Shown: positions 42,680 through 52,970 of the stretch, one piece after another
Numbering within the stretch: position 1 is the stretch's first letter
Layout of the letters: the number at the start of each line of letters is the position of its first letter
Source of the DNA: Mucilaginibacter defluvii
Lineage (GTDB): Bacteria > Bacteroidota > Bacteroidia > Sphingobacteriales > Sphingobacteriaceae
Direction of reading: 5' to 3'
DNA length: 64,000 nucleotides
Assembly (NCBI RefSeq): GCF_039543225.1
Contig: NZ_BAABJI010000002.1
Span: forward strand, 1,674,001 to 1,738,000
Made by a program: the position numbers and the translations under genes
Notes under the pieces: model-generated
The model's input: only the letters and a program-made list of their open reading frames with translations
Database searches by the model: none
Told to the model about the DNA's origin: nothing

Positions 42680-43300
42680 TTAAAACTGCTTATACTCCGG
42701 TATTTCAAAGTTTTGGTTGATCTGGTCAACAAAGCCCAAAACCTCGTCTTTACCAATCTGACTTTCTGACGAGGTAATAAAATGTTGTGGAACCTCCTCA
42801 AAAGTGGCCATCAAAGCCTTGCGGAACTTGGCTACATTCTGATCCGTTTTTATGGCGGATTGTTTGTCGGCCTTGGTAAATATCAGCACGAATGCCAGGC
42901 CATGTTCGCCCAGCCAGTTGCAAAATTCCAGATCGATCTTTTGCGGTTCCAGACGGCTGTCAATCAAAACCATAACGCATTGCAGGCTTTCGCGCTTATC
43001 AAGATAGGTGCGAATGAATTTATTCCAGTCTTCTTTTTTGCTTTTAGAGATGCGGGCGTAACCATAACCCGGCAAATCAACCAGGTACCAATCGTCATTA
43101 ATTAGAAAATGATTGATCAGCTGCGTTTTACCCGGTGTTTGCGAGGTTTTCGCCAAACCCTTTTTGCCTGTAAGCATATTAATGAGCGATGACTTTCCCA
43201 CATTTGAACGCCCGATAAAAGCGTACTCAGGCTTTACCGGTGGTGGTAGCTTGGATATTTGTGTATTGCTGCAAATAAATTCCGCTGATTTGACGATCAT
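42680..43300 (-). CDS. yihA: Ribosome biogenesis GTP-binding protein YihA/YsxC
   Basis: A P-loop GTPase of about 206 residues involved in 50S subunit assembly. G1 is in GRSNVGKSSLINML (about residue 31), G3 in VDLPGYGYA, G4 in IFTKADK, typical for EngB. The start at 43300 is preferred: it begins MIVKSAEF, as in homologues, and a promoter at 43306-43334 would start transcription downstream of the alternative ATG at 43318. It lies 16 bases upstream of ubiA. The long antisense frame is ignored. Confidence 0.93.
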   Translation of the reverse strand: MIVKSAEFICSNTQISKLPPPVKPEYAFIGRSNVGKSSLINMLTGKKGLAKTSQTPGKTQLINHFLINDDWYLVDLPGYGYARISKSKKEDWNKFIRTYLDKRESLQCVMVLIDSRLEPQKIDLEFCNWLGEHGLAFVLIFTKADKQSAIKTDQNVAKFRKALMATFEEVPQHFITSSESQIGKDEVLGFVDQINQNFEIPEYKQF

Positions 43301-43305
43301 AACTG

Positions 43306-43334
43306 CAAAGATAGGCATAAGTGTTTACACACAA
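43306..43334 (-). promoter_or_regulatory. Putative promoter of yihA
   Basis: TTG (43334-43332), an 18-base spacer and TATCTTTG (43313-43306) on the minus strand. The transcript start predicted from the -7 box falls at or next to the start codon at 43300. Confidence 0.5.
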
Positions 43335-43418
43335 CTAAAGCCGCGCTAAAATACAAGCTGCCATCTACAGCGTTAAGTATATTTACAAACTGATTACCAA
43401 TGCTGTTGGCTTTATATT

Positions 43419-43426
43419 TAAATTTG
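43419..43426 (+). promoter_or_regulatory. Putative -7 box of the VOC gene
   Basis: TAAATTTG, 21 bases before the ATG at 43447. No clear -33. Confidence 0.35.
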
Positions 43427-43446
43427 ATGTTTAAACATATATAATT

Positions 43447-43941
43447 ATGGATAATTACACCATCCCCGCCCAAACCCGCATAGGCCATGTGCATTTAAAA
43501 GTGAGCAACCTGCAGCGCGCTATGGATTTTTATATTGGCTTGCTGGGCTTTGAACTGGTTACCATGTACGGCGATCAGGCAGCATTTATTTCTGCAGGCG
43601 GGTATCATCATCACATCGGTTTAAATACCTGGTATAGTAAGGATGGCGGCCCTGCACCGCAACACACTGCCGGTTTATTCCATACCGCGATATTGTATCC
43701 GGAGCGTAAGGATCTGGCGGTAATTTTAAAACGATTGCTTGATGCTGGTTATCCGATCAGCGGCGCGTCAGACCATGGCGTTTCAGAAGCCATATACCTG
43801 GATGACCCCGACAAAAATGGTGTAGAACTTTACTGGGACCGCCCCCGCGACCAATGGCCGCTTGACGAGCACGGCAACCTTACCATGTTTACCAAAGCAT
43901 TAGATGTAAAGGGCTTATTAGCTTTAGCGGACGATAAGTAA
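43447..43941 (+). CDS. VOC-family protein (glyoxalase/dioxygenase-like)
   Basis: A 164-residue protein of the vicinal oxygen chelate superfamily. It begins RIGHVHLKVSNLQRAMDFYI with the first metal-ligand His, then YHHHIGLNTW in the middle and DDPDKNGVELYWDRP near the C-terminus with the Glu ligand. Such folds bind a metal and act as glyoxalases, dioxygenases or resistance proteins; which one is not known. Convergent with dnaE. Confidence 0.88.
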   Translation: MDNYTIPAQTRIGHVHLKVSNLQRAMDFYIGLLGFELVTMYGDQAAFISAGGYHHHIGLNTWYSKDGGPAPQHTAGLFHTAILYPERKDLAVILKRLLDAGYPISGASDHGVSEAIYLDDPDKNGVELYWDRPRDQWPLDEHGNLTMFTKALDVKGLLALADDK

Positions 43942-43952
43942 GATACGTTAAT

Positions 43953-43977
43953 GAGGAGAAAATCGTGCCTTCTCCTC
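43953..43977. terminator. Probable hairpin terminator between VOC gene and dnaE
   Basis: GAGGAGAA (43953-43960) pairs with TTCTCCTC (43970-43977) in the 41-base gap between convergent stops. The flanking T run on the plus strand is short, so this is moderate support. Confidence 0.5.
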
Positions 43978-43982
43978 ACCTT

Positions 43983-46900
43983 TTATTTAGTATGCAAAAC
44001 CGGTTGTACCCGGGTTAGGGCAAATATTTCTTCCATTAAATCATCACTCGGGTTCACCTTGAATACCTTTGATGTACCGGCCGTGGTAAGATCATCCTCA
44101 AAATCCTTGATCGTAATGCGAAGGCCGCAGTTTTTTACCGGATACTTTTCGTTGTTCTGCTGAATAATGCCAAGCAGGGCATTGATCATCTGGCCGTTGA
44201 TATCATGCAGGCTTAAAGGCACTTCAATTGATTTGCTGCGGTTATCGCGCATTTCAGACAGCAGGCTCATCACCACTATGCGCAGATCCCAATTATCTTT
44301 TTGCCTGAATTTTTCTTCGATATTACCCTTGATATGGATGAAAAAGCCATCAACCAACAAGTTACGGAACTTCACATAGTCATCACCAAACAGCGCGAAT
44401 TCATAGGAGTCGTTATAATCTTCCAGCACAAAGGTGCCAAATGGCTTGCCCGTTTTGGTGGTTTTATGCTGTACGTTGCTCATCAATCCGCCAACACATA
44501 TTTCGCCGCGTTTGCGTAGCTGGGCAAAAGCCGCCGCCACATCATCACCGCCCTCCCCCGAACGCGCTTTTTGCATCAGTTTAAGATCAGATACGGTAGT
44601 GTTACAAAACTTCTCGAGCTCTAGTTTATAATTATCCAGCGGGTGACCGGTCAGATATATACCAATCACATCACGTTCATATTTCAATTTTTCAATCAGA
44701 CCCCACTCGTCACAATCAGGCATTGGCGGCTCGGGTATATATGACGCTACAGAACCGCCGAACAACGATGCCTGCGAACTGTTTTGGGTGTTTTGATAAT
44801 CGTTTGCGTACTTAATTAATCGCTCAACCCCGGTTAAAAGACCGTTCTCCGTTTTAGCGAAAAACTGTGCACGGTTGTATCCAAAGGCGTCAAAACCACC
44901 GCCATACACCAAATTTTCGTACGATTTACGGTTTACACTGCGCACGTTTGAGCGGCGGGCAAAATCATAAACAGAGGTATATTGCCCGTTCAGGTTACGC
45001 TCCTCTATTATACTTTCAACTGCCTTTTCCCCTACGCCCTTTACACCGGCAAGCCCGAAACGGATCTCTGCCTTGCGGTTGGCAGCAAACGACATTTGCG
45101 ACTCGTTAATATCCGGACCCAAAACAACTACGCCCATGCGGCGGCATTCTTCCATAAAGAAGGATATCTTATCAATGCTGTTCTGGTTGTTCAATACCGC
45201 CGCCATATATTCTGACGGGTAATGTGCTTTGAGATAGGCTGTTTGATAGGCCACGAAAGCGTAACAGGTAGAGTGCGATTTATTGAACGCGTATTGCGCA
45301 AAGGCCTTCCAGTCGTTCCATATTTTGGTCAGTTTATCTTTGGGGTGACCTTTGGCCACCGCGCCATCCATAAACTGGGCTTCCATTTTATTAAGTACCT
45401 CAATCTGCTTTTTACCCATTGCCTTACGCAAAACGTCGGCATCACCTTTGGTAAAGCCACCCAATTTTTGCGACAGCAGCATCACCTGCTCCTGGTAAAC
45501 GGTAATACCATAGGTTTCGGCCAGGTATTCTTCCATCTCAGGCAAATCGTAAGTAATTGGCTCTTGCCCATGCTTACGTTTAATAAAGTTGGGTATATAT
45601 TCTATCGGCCCTGGGCGGTAAAGCGCGTTCATGGCTATCAAGTCCTCAAACTTATCGGGCTTAAGGTCGCGCAGGTACATTTGCATGCCGTCACTTTCAA
45701 ACTGAAATGTACCATTGGTATCGCCACGCTGATAAAGCTCGAACGTTTTTTGATCAGTAAGCGGTATGTAGTCAATATCTATTTCAACACCATGGTTTTG
45801 CTTGATCATGCGCAGGGCATCCTTAATAATGGTTAAGGTTTTAAGCCCCAAAAAGTCCATCTTGATAACACCGGCATCTTCAATCACCCGGCCATCAAAC
45901 TGGGTAACCAACAAATCCGAGTCCTTGGCGGTTGCTACCGGGACGATATTAGTCAGGTCATCAGGCGCTATGATGATACCCGCGGCATGTACGCCCGTGT
46001 TACGTACCGAGCCTTCCAGCTTTTCAGCTTCGCGCAGCACGGTACCTTTTATATCATTGGTTTTATAGATCAGTTGCAGCTCAGGAACCTGCTCAATAGC
46101 CTGCTTAAGCGTAATACCCAGCGTTTCGGGTACCAGCTTTTTCAGCGCGTTCACCTCGGCAAGCGGCATATCCAGCACACGGCCCACGTCCTGTATACTG
46201 GTACGGGCTGCCATGGAGCCGTAGGTAATAATCTGGGCTACCTGGTTTTTGCCATATTTATCAACCACGTAATCAATTACCTTTTGCCGGCCGGAGTCGT
46301 CAAAGTCGGTATCAATATCGGGCATTGATTTACGGTCGGGGTTCAGAAACCTCTCAAACAGGAGATTATATTTTATCGGGTCGATATTAGTGATACCGAT
46401 GCAATACGCCACTACCGAGCCTGCCGCCGAACCACGACCAGGCCCGATGAACACGCCCATATCGCGCCCGGCCTTTATAAAGTCGGCCACGATGAGGAAG
46501 TAACCCGCGAAACCCATGGTACGGATGGTGAACAACTCAAAATTAATGCGCTCCTCGGCTTCCGGACTAATATCAATATACCGCTCCTTGGCACCCATAA
46601 ACGTGAGGTGCTTCAGGTACTCCCACTGGTTTAGCGTATCGGCATCAGGCGTGTTATGTATCTTAAATTCTTCGGGGATGATGAAGTTGGGCAACATGAT
46701 ATCACGCTTTAGTTTCAGCGTTTCAATCTTGTCAACTATCTCATTGGTGTTATCTAATGATTCGGGCAGATCATGAAACAGCTTGCCCATTTCAGTCTGC
46801 GTTTTAAAGTAAAACTGGTCATTAGGAAAACCAAAACGGTAGCCCTTACCGCCTTCTTCGTCCGTAGCGATAGGCGTGCTTTGCATATCGCCAGTATTAA

Positions 46901-47573
46901 CGCACAGCAAAATATCGTGCGCGTTTGAGTCCTGCTGATCCACGTAATGCGAATCGTTCGAGCAGATTATTTTTACGTTGTGCTTTTTAGCGAATTTAAG
47001 CAGGGCGTTGTTCACTATCTCCTGCTCGGGTATGTTGTGGCGCTGTAGCTCGATGTAGTAATCCTCGCCAAACAGGTCGAGCCACCATTTCAGCTCGCGC
47101 TCGCCGGCCTCTTCGCCATTTTTTAATATCTCTTGCGGCACCGATGCACCAATGCAGCAACTAGTAGCAATAAGGCCTTTATGATATTTTAAGATCAGCT
47201 CCTTGTCAATACGTGGCCATTTACTGTACAAGCCTTCCATATAACCTAATGAGCATAGCTTCACCAGGTTACGGTAACCTTCGGGGTTTTTGGCCAGCAG
47301 TAACTGGTGGCGCCTAACGTCCTTTTTCTCTTTGGTAAATTGCTTAATGTGCCTGTCCTCAACCACGTAAAATTCACAACCCACAATAGGCTTTACGTTA
47401 TGCTTGCTTGCCTCGGCCACAAACTTGAATACACCGAACATGTTGCCGTGATCGGTAATGGCAAGGGCTTTCATTCCATCGGCAGCGGCTTTTTTGTAAA
47501 GCTTGCCTATATCGGCAGCACCATCAAGTAACGAAAACTGGGTATGTACGTGTAAATGGGAAAAATCAGGCAT
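43983..47573 (-). CDS. dnaE: DNA polymerase III subunit alpha
   Basis: The replicative polymerase, 1196 residues. The PHP domain starts at the N-terminus (FSHLHVHTQFSLLDGAADI). The catalytic site contains PDIDTDFDDSGRQKVIDY (about residue 400), with the metal-binding aspartates. The finger domain segment TYGITVYQEQVMLLSQKLGG and the C-terminal OB-fold region (GEICVGGLMSNVQHKTTKTG) are also present. Length and order are those of DnaE1. A Bacteroidota promoter lies 36 bases upstream. Its stop converges on the VOC gene. Confidence 0.97.
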   Translation of the reverse strand: MPDFSHLHVHTQFSLLDGAADIGKLYKKAAADGMKALAITDHGNMFGVFKFVAEASKHNVKPIVGCEFYVVEDRHIKQFTKEKKDVRRHQLLLAKNPEGYRNLVKLCSLGYMEGLYSKWPRIDKELILKYHKGLIATSCCIGASVPQEILKNGEEAGERELKWWLDLFGEDYYIELQRHNIPEQEIVNNALLKFAKKHNVKIICSNDSHYVDQQDSNAHDILLCVNTGDMQSTPIATDEEGGKGYRFGFPNDQFYFKTQTEMGKLFHDLPESLDNTNEIVDKIETLKLKRDIMLPNFIIPEEFKIHNTPDADTLNQWEYLKHLTFMGAKERYIDISPEAEERINFELFTIRTMGFAGYFLIVADFIKAGRDMGVFIGPGRGSAAGSVVAYCIGITNIDPIKYNLLFERFLNPDRKSMPDIDTDFDDSGRQKVIDYVVDKYGKNQVAQIITYGSMAARTSIQDVGRVLDMPLAEVNALKKLVPETLGITLKQAIEQVPELQLIYKTNDIKGTVLREAEKLEGSVRNTGVHAAGIIIAPDDLTNIVPVATAKDSDLLVTQFDGRVIEDAGVIKMDFLGLKTLTIIKDALRMIKQNHGVEIDIDYIPLTDQKTFELYQRGDTNGTFQFESDGMQMYLRDLKPDKFEDLIAMNALYRPGPIEYIPNFIKRKHGQEPITYDLPEMEEYLAETYGITVYQEQVMLLSQKLGGFTKGDADVLRKAMGKKQIEVLNKMEAQFMDGAVAKGHPKDKLTKIWNDWKAFAQYAFNKSHSTCYAFVAYQTAYLKAHYPSEYMAAVLNNQNSIDKISFFMEECRRMGVVVLGPDINESQMSFAANRKAEIRFGLAGVKGVGEKAVESIIEERNLNGQYTSVYDFARRSNVRSVNRKSYENLVYGGGFDAFGYNRAQFFAKTENGLLTGVERLIKYANDYQNTQNSSQASLFGGSVASYIPEPPMPDCDEWGLIEKLKYERDVIGIYLTGHPLDNYKLELEKFCNTTVSDLKLMQKARSGEGGDDVAAAFAQLRKRGEICVGGLMSNVQHKTTKTGKPFGTFVLEDYNDSYEFALFGDDYVKFRNLLVDGFFIHIKGNIEEKFRQKDNWDLRIVVMSLLSEMRDNRSKSIEVPLSLHDINGQMINALLGIIQQNNEKYPVKNCGLRITIKDFEDDLTTAGTSKVFKVNPSDDLMEEIFALTRVQPVLHTK

Positions 47574-47608
47574 AACAACAACTCCAAATCAATTTTAAGG
47601 CAGAAATA

Positions 47609-47641
47609 CAAAGTTATTAAAAAACAACTTTAACGTATCAA
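47609..47641 (-). promoter_or_regulatory. Putative dnaE promoter
   Basis: TTG (47641-47639), a 22-base spacer and TAACTTTG (47616-47609) on the minus strand, 36 bases before the dnaE start. Confidence 0.5.
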
Positions 47642-47812
47642 GTGTTGAAAAACTTAGTACCGAGTTATTAGCAAATAAAACTTGTTTTTTGTGCCAAAAT
47701 GCCCTTTTTATTTATCCTTTCCCACTTTGTTTGCTGGTGGTAAAAATTCACGTTGCACGTTATTTGATATTTCACACGAAGTATTTACTTCAACCTTAAA
47801 TATATTACAATT

Positions 47813-50800
47813 TTGAAAAAATTTGGACGCATCGCCCTTAAAACCATCCTTTGGATAATTGCAAGTGTTATATTTTTAATACTCCTTGTAGTTATTTTGA
47901 TACAGGTGCCATCGGTACAAAACTTTGCTAAAAATAAAGCAGTAACATTTTTACAAAATAAAATAGGCACCAAGGTGGAGATAGGCCATTTGTCGCTCGG
48001 GCTGCCTAAGCTTATTGTTTTGGAAGATGTTTACTTTGAAGACCAAAAGCGAGACACTTTATTGGCGGGCGATAAACTGAAGGTCGACATTAGCCTATTT
48101 AAATTGCTTGACAACACCGTTGAAATTAATGAGATCAACCTGCAGGGCATTACGGCAAACATCAGCCGCGGGCCGGATAGCCTTTTCAATTTCGATTATA
48201 TATTGAAGGCTTTCGCCGGAGAGCAAAAAAAGGAAGTAAAGCCGGAGGACACTACCTCGACCATGAAATTCGCCATGGGCGATATTATACTCGACCGGAT
48301 CAACATAAAATATAAGGACGAAACAACCGGCAACGACATCAAATTTCTGCTAGGGCACTTTGATACGCGCATTAAGGAGTTTGACCTTGATAAGATGAAG
48401 TTCGGCATACCGAAGATCAACTTGTCGGGCGTTAACGCTACCATTATACAAACGCCCAAGGGATCATCAATAGCGCAAACCGCTGCAACTGATACCGCAG
48501 CTACTGAGCCATTAAATATGGAGCTCGACCTGGATGAGGTAGACATATCAAAAGTAAAGGTTGACTACCGCAGCGGCGAAATGGATGCCAGCGTTGACCT
48601 GGGCAAATTGCTGGTTGCGCTGGATAAGATAGACCTGAAAAAACAGCAGGTAGGCATTGCCAACATCACCCTCAACCAAACCAATGCCAGCGTAACCTTT
48701 GCTAAACCGCAAACCGTTGTTAAGGCTGCTGAAAAAGCGGTTAAAACGGTAGACACCATGGTATCGGCGCCAAATAAATCTGCCTGGGCTGTTACGCTTA
48801 AAAAATTCACCATTAATAATAACAACATCAGGTTTGATAACAACGCCCAAAAACCACTTAAAGCGGGTTTAGATCCCGGGCACATGTATATTAAAAACCT
48901 GAATGTTGATATTGAGGATGTATCCTACAACCCGGATAGTTCATCAGGCCGGATCAATGCCGTAACCTTTAACGAGAAAAGCGGCTTCTCACTTAAAAAA
49001 TTCAATACCGACTTTTTTTACGGACCAAAAAGCGCTTACCTGAAAGATCTGCTGGTTGAAACGCCTAACACGGTATTGCAAAAATCGGTTGAGGTAAGCT
49101 ATCCCTCTATTGATGCCATCAGCAAAAACATTGGTTCGCTGGGTGTAAATGCCAACCTTGACGGCAGCCGTTTAGGTATGCGCGATGTTACCCTGCTGAC
49201 GCCGGCCATGGCCAATATGCCGCAGATGCGTAACCTGCGTAATGCCGTGTTCCGCATCAATGGTAAGGTGAACGGTACCGTGAGCGATCTGCACATCCGT
49301 GACCTAGAACTGCTGGGCTTTGGCAGCACCCGCATTAGGGCATCCGCAGATATGCGAGGCCTGCCGGACATGAACAAGGCTTACTTCAACGTAAACCTCA
49401 AAGAATTTAACACCACCCGCACCGATATATACAAACTTGCATCAGCAGGTATGATACCGCCTAACGTTAGCATCCCGACCAATATCAACCTTAAGGGTAC
49501 TTTTAAGGGCAGCATGAAGGATTTTGATACCAAGATGGCCCTCCGCTCAAGCTATGGCGCGGTTGACCTTACCGCCGGTATGCGCAGTGGCGGCCGCAAA
49601 GGCAGCGAAAAATATTTGGCTAATATAAGGGCGGTTAACCTGAATGTGGGGGCGCTTACCAAACAACCACAAATGGTGGGCATGGTAACATTATCTGCTA
49701 CTATTAAAGGTACCGGCCTCGACCCTAAACACGCCAGCCTTAACTTTAATGGCAATGTAAACAAGGCCTATGTTAAAGGTTATAACTACCGCAACCTGGT
49801 AATGCAGGGCAGCGCCAGCAATGGCAGCTATGTAGCCAAGGCGTTTATGAAGGACCCAAACATCAACTTTAACCTGGATGCCAAGGCCAACATGAACAAA
49901 AAATATCCATCGGTAACGGCTACCCTTTTGGTTGACAGCATTAACATGCAAAACCTGAAGCTAACTAAGGATCCGATGCGCTTTCACGGCAAGCTGATTG
50001 CCGATGTACCAACCGCCGACCCGGATTACCTTAATGCCGATATTATGCTGACCGATATGGTGCTGATACAAAAAGCACAGCGCATACAACTGGATACCAT
50101 CAGCCTTAAGTCGACCGCTAATGCGGATAGCAGCACGCTGTGGCTGAAAACGCCGATGCTTACCGCACACATGGGCGGCAAATATACCCTTACCGGCATT
50201 GCCCCTGCCATGCAGGATTTAATAGCTAAATATTTTAACACCGCATTAGCCAGCGGCGCTAAGCCTGCGCCTAAGGTTAAGTATCCGCCACAGCAATTTG
50301 CGTTTGATATACGCTTTGTAAAAACCCCGCTGATAGAGCAATTTGCGCCCGATCTGAAAACGCTTGACCCGGTACTGATCAACGGGCGGTTTAACAGCAC
50401 CACAGGAGAGCTTGTTGTTAAAGGCGCAATACCTAAAGTGGTATACGGTGAGCAGGTAGTAAATAACATGGCGCTGGATGTTAACACTACCGACAGTGCG
50501 CTTAACTACAAATTATCTGTTGACGAGGTGAAGGTATCTCCATCTATTGATATACTCTATACCTCGATATCAGGCAACCTGAAGGATGATAAGTTGTTTA
50601 CCAGCCTGCAGGTACGCGACCGTGAGCGCAAGGAACGCTACCGCATCGCCGGTACGCTGAGCGTATTGCCGCAGCAATACCAGTTTAGCTTTGTACAGGA
50701 TGGTTTACTGCTCGATTACATGCCGTGGGCGGTAAATGCTGACAACGCCCTTCAGTTTGGTAACAAAGGTATACTGGCCCGCAACTTTACCATAACCAAC

Positions 50801-52966
50801 GCCAACCAGGTGTTGAGCGTGAATAGCAATCCGCAGCGGGCCAACGCTCCTATTGATGTGCAATTCCGCAACTTTAAAATAGAAACGCTGACTAAGATTG
50901 CTCAGCAAGACTCGTTACAGGTGGGCGGTACTATTAATGGTGATGCCAATGTGAGCAACCTGCAAGCTTCGCCTGTATTTACAGCAGCCATCAATGTAGG
51001 CGACTTTAACTTTAAGGGTGATACGGTTGGTAACATCGCTATTAAGGTTGATAACCAAACCGCGAACGCTTATGCCGCCAACGTAAGCATCACCGGAAAA
51101 GGAAATCAAGTTGATTTGAACGGCTTGTATTATACCGCGCCTGAAAGCCGGATGGACATGAACCTGAACATCGTGAAGCTTGATATGAAGAGCATACAGG
51201 GCTTTAGCTTTGGTGCCATACGCAATGCCAGCGGTGATATAACCGGCGCGCTAAAAATTACCGGAACACCATCGGCACCTGCGGTACGCGGTGATATCAA
51301 CTTCAATAAGGTAGGTTTCAATGTATCAATGCTTAACTCTTACTTCAGGATGCCGCAAGAGAGCATTACTTTTAATGATGAGGGCATCCGTTTCAATGAT
51401 TTCACCCTGGTAGATTCAACCGGAAATAAAGCCGTGGTATCGGGCAGCGTATATACTAAAACCTATACCGATTTTGCTTTCGGCATGGATATCAATGCTG
51501 ATAATTTCAGGGTAATTAACTCTACCCAGGCAGATAATAAATTATTCTGGGGCAAGCTCTTTATCAACACCAACATTAAGGTACGCGGTGATATGAAATC
51601 ACCCGTAGTAGATGCGACGCTAACGGTAAATGAAAAAACCGATATGACCTTTGTGCTACCTAGCTCTGACCCAAGCGTTGTAGACCGCGAAGGAGTGGTG
51701 GAATTTATTGATAAGGACGCGCCAAAACTCGACTCGATATTGTTAGCCCGCCAGCTGGATTCGCTACGCAAATCTGACGTGACTGGGCTTGATGTATCCG
51801 CTAACATCAACGTACATAAAAATGCCAACTTCAACATTATAATTGATGAGCGTAGCGGCGATAAGGTAAACATCAGAGGAGAGGCCAGCCTGAACGGCGG
51901 TATCGATCCGAGTGGTAAGATCAACCTTACAGGCACTTATACCGTTAATCAAGGCTCATACAACTTGTCATTCGCTACGGTTAAACGCCGTTTCGACTTT
52001 AAGCAAGGCAGCACCATACAATGGACAGGCGATCCAACCAGTGCAAATGTTGATCTGACGGCCGTATACGTGGCCAATGTGCCGCCGATAGATCTTATCG
52101 CCAGCCAATACGATGATCCGCAAACGCTTACAATGGCTAAGCAAAAACTACCGTTCAACGTTAACCTTAATCTAAAAAACGAGCTGCTGAAACCAAACAT
52201 CAGTTTCGATATTATTTTGCCTGACAGCAATTACTCGATGCCGCAAACGGTGCTTACAATAGTTGAAAACAAGCTCGCACAGGTACGCCAGGATCCGAAT
52301 GAGTTGAACAAACAAGTATTGGGCGTATTGATACTCGGCCACTTTATTGGCGACAACCCACTGCAAAGCCAGGGCGGTGGTTCGGGTGTTGAAGGCGCTA
52401 TACGTAACAGTGTAAGCGGTTTGCTTACCGATCAACTAAACAATCTGGCAGGTGGCCTTATCCAGGGAGTTGATCTTGATTTTGGGTTGACATCCGGAGA
52501 GGATTACTCGTCGGGCACGGCAACTAACCGGACCGACCTGAACGTGGGCGTTTCCAAACGCTTCCTTAACGACAGGCTAACGGTATCAGTAGGAAATAAC
52601 TTCAACCTTGAGGGTGCGCAGGCTGGCCAAAAGGCTACCAATATTGCCGGTAACGTGTCGGTAAACTACAAGCTAAGCCGCGATGGTAGATATACCTTAC
52701 GCGCTTACCGCCGCGATGAGTTTGTGGTTATTCAGGGGCAGATCATCGAAACCGGCCTGGGCTTTACACTGACCATGGATTATAACCGCTTCAGCGAGAT
52801 ATTCCGTAAGCGTACTCCGGAAGAAAGAAGGTTGCGCCGCAAATATAAAGAGGAGCAAAAACGCAAGGAAGAGGAAGAAGATAAGCGTAACGAAGCTCTT
52901 GAGCGTAAAGACGAACAACAGCAACAACAGGAAGAGCAACAGAAAAAAGAGCAACCTACAAACTAA
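47813..52966 (+). CDS. tamB: TamB-domain translocation and assembly module protein
   Basis: A 1717-residue AsmA/TamB-type protein, one inner-membrane helix near the N-terminus (residues 11-32, TILWIIASVIFLILLVVILI), then a very long periplasmic beta-helical rod, which acts as a lipid or protein channel toward the outer membrane. The C-terminal TamB (DUF490) domain is marked by NPNELN-type repeats and segments such as VLGVLILGHFIGDNPLQSQG. The tail (about the last 40 residues) is low-complexity E/K/Q. The start is a TTG at 47813. The next gene is tamL, four bases downstream of the stop. A palindrome (GAAGTATTTACTTC, 47778-47791) lies just upstream. Confidence 0.93.
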   Translation: MKKFGRIALKTILWIIASVIFLILLVVILIQVPSVQNFAKNKAVTFLQNKIGTKVEIGHLSLGLPKLIVLEDVYFEDQKRDTLLAGDKLKVDISLFKLLDNTVEINEINLQGITANISRGPDSLFNFDYILKAFAGEQKKEVKPEDTTSTMKFAMGDIILDRINIKYKDETTGNDIKFLLGHFDTRIKEFDLDKMKFGIPKINLSGVNATIIQTPKGSSIAQTAATDTAATEPLNMELDLDEVDISKVKVDYRSGEMDASVDLGKLLVALDKIDLKKQQVGIANITLNQTNASVTFAKPQTVVKAAEKAVKTVDTMVSAPNKSAWAVTLKKFTINNNNIRFDNNAQKPLKAGLDPGHMYIKNLNVDIEDVSYNPDSSSGRINAVTFNEKSGFSLKKFNTDFFYGPKSAYLKDLLVETPNTVLQKSVEVSYPSIDAISKNIGSLGVNANLDGSRLGMRDVTLLTPAMANMPQMRNLRNAVFRINGKVNGTVSDLHIRDLELLGFGSTRIRASADMRGLPDMNKAYFNVNLKEFNTTRTDIYKLASAGMIPPNVSIPTNINLKGTFKGSMKDFDTKMALRSSYGAVDLTAGMRSGGRKGSEKYLANIRAVNLNVGALTKQPQMVGMVTLSATIKGTGLDPKHASLNFNGNVNKAYVKGYNYRNLVMQGSASNGSYVAKAFMKDPNINFNLDAKANMNKKYPSVTATLLVDSINMQNLKLTKDPMRFHGKLIADVPTADPDYLNADIMLTDMVLIQKAQRIQLDTISLKSTANADSSTLWLKTPMLTAHMGGKYTLTGIAPAMQDLIAKYFNTALASGAKPAPKVKYPPQQFAFDIRFVKTPLIEQFAPDLKTLDPVLINGRFNSTTGELVVKGAIPKVVYGEQVVNNMALDVNTTDSALNYKLSVDEVKVSPSIDILYTSISGNLKDDKLFTSLQVRDRERKERYRIAGTLSVLPQQYQFSFVQDGLLLDYMPWAVNADNALQFGNKGILARNFTITNANQVLSVNSNPQRANAPIDVQFRNFKIETLTKIAQQDSLQVGGTINGDANVSNLQASPVFTAAINVGDFNFKGDTVGNIAIKVDNQTANAYAANVSITGKGNQVDLNGLYYTAPESRMDMNLNIVKLDMKSIQGFSFGAIRNASGDITGALKITGTPSAPAVRGDINFNKVGFNVSMLNSYFRMPQESITFNDEGIRFNDFTLVDSTGNKAVVSGSVYTKTYTDFAFGMDINADNFRVINSTQADNKLFWGKLFINTNIKVRGDMKSPVVDATLTVNEKTDMTFVLPSSDPSVVDREGVVEFIDKDAPKLDSILLARQLDSLRKSDVTGLDVSANINVHKNANFNIIIDERSGDKVNIRGEASLNGGIDPSGKINLTGTYTVNQGSYNLSFATVKRRFDFKQGSTIQWTGDPTSANVDLTAVYVANVPPIDLIASQYDDPQTLTMAKQKLPFNVNLNLKNELLKPNISFDIILPDSNYSMPQTVLTIVENKLAQVRQDPNELNKQVLGVLILGHFIGDNPLQSQGGGSGVEGAIRNSVSGLLTDQLNNLAGGLIQGVDLDFGLTSGEDYSSGTATNRTDLNVGVSKRFLNDRLTVSVGNNFNLEGAQAGQKATNIAGNVSVNYKLSRDGRYTLRAYRRDEFVVIQGQIIETGLGFTLTMDYNRFSEIFRKRTPEERRLRRKYKEEQKRKEEEEDKRNEALERKDEQQQQQEEQQKKEQPTN

Positions 52967-52970
52967 ACTC

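Noticed and set aside
42664..42801. Upstream extension of the UbiA-type gene
   Set aside because: It would add 46 basic residues encoded within yihA; the shorter start places the first membrane helix near the N-terminus.
45222..45836. 204-codon open frame on the plus strand
   Set aside because: Antisense within dnaE, with a repetitive His/Leu/Gln-rich composition; a shadow of the polymerase codons.
52899..52970. Upstream extension of tamL
   Set aside because: It overlaps the tamB end, has a polar Asn/Lys/Ser-rich sequence, and would put the lipobox in the middle of the protein.
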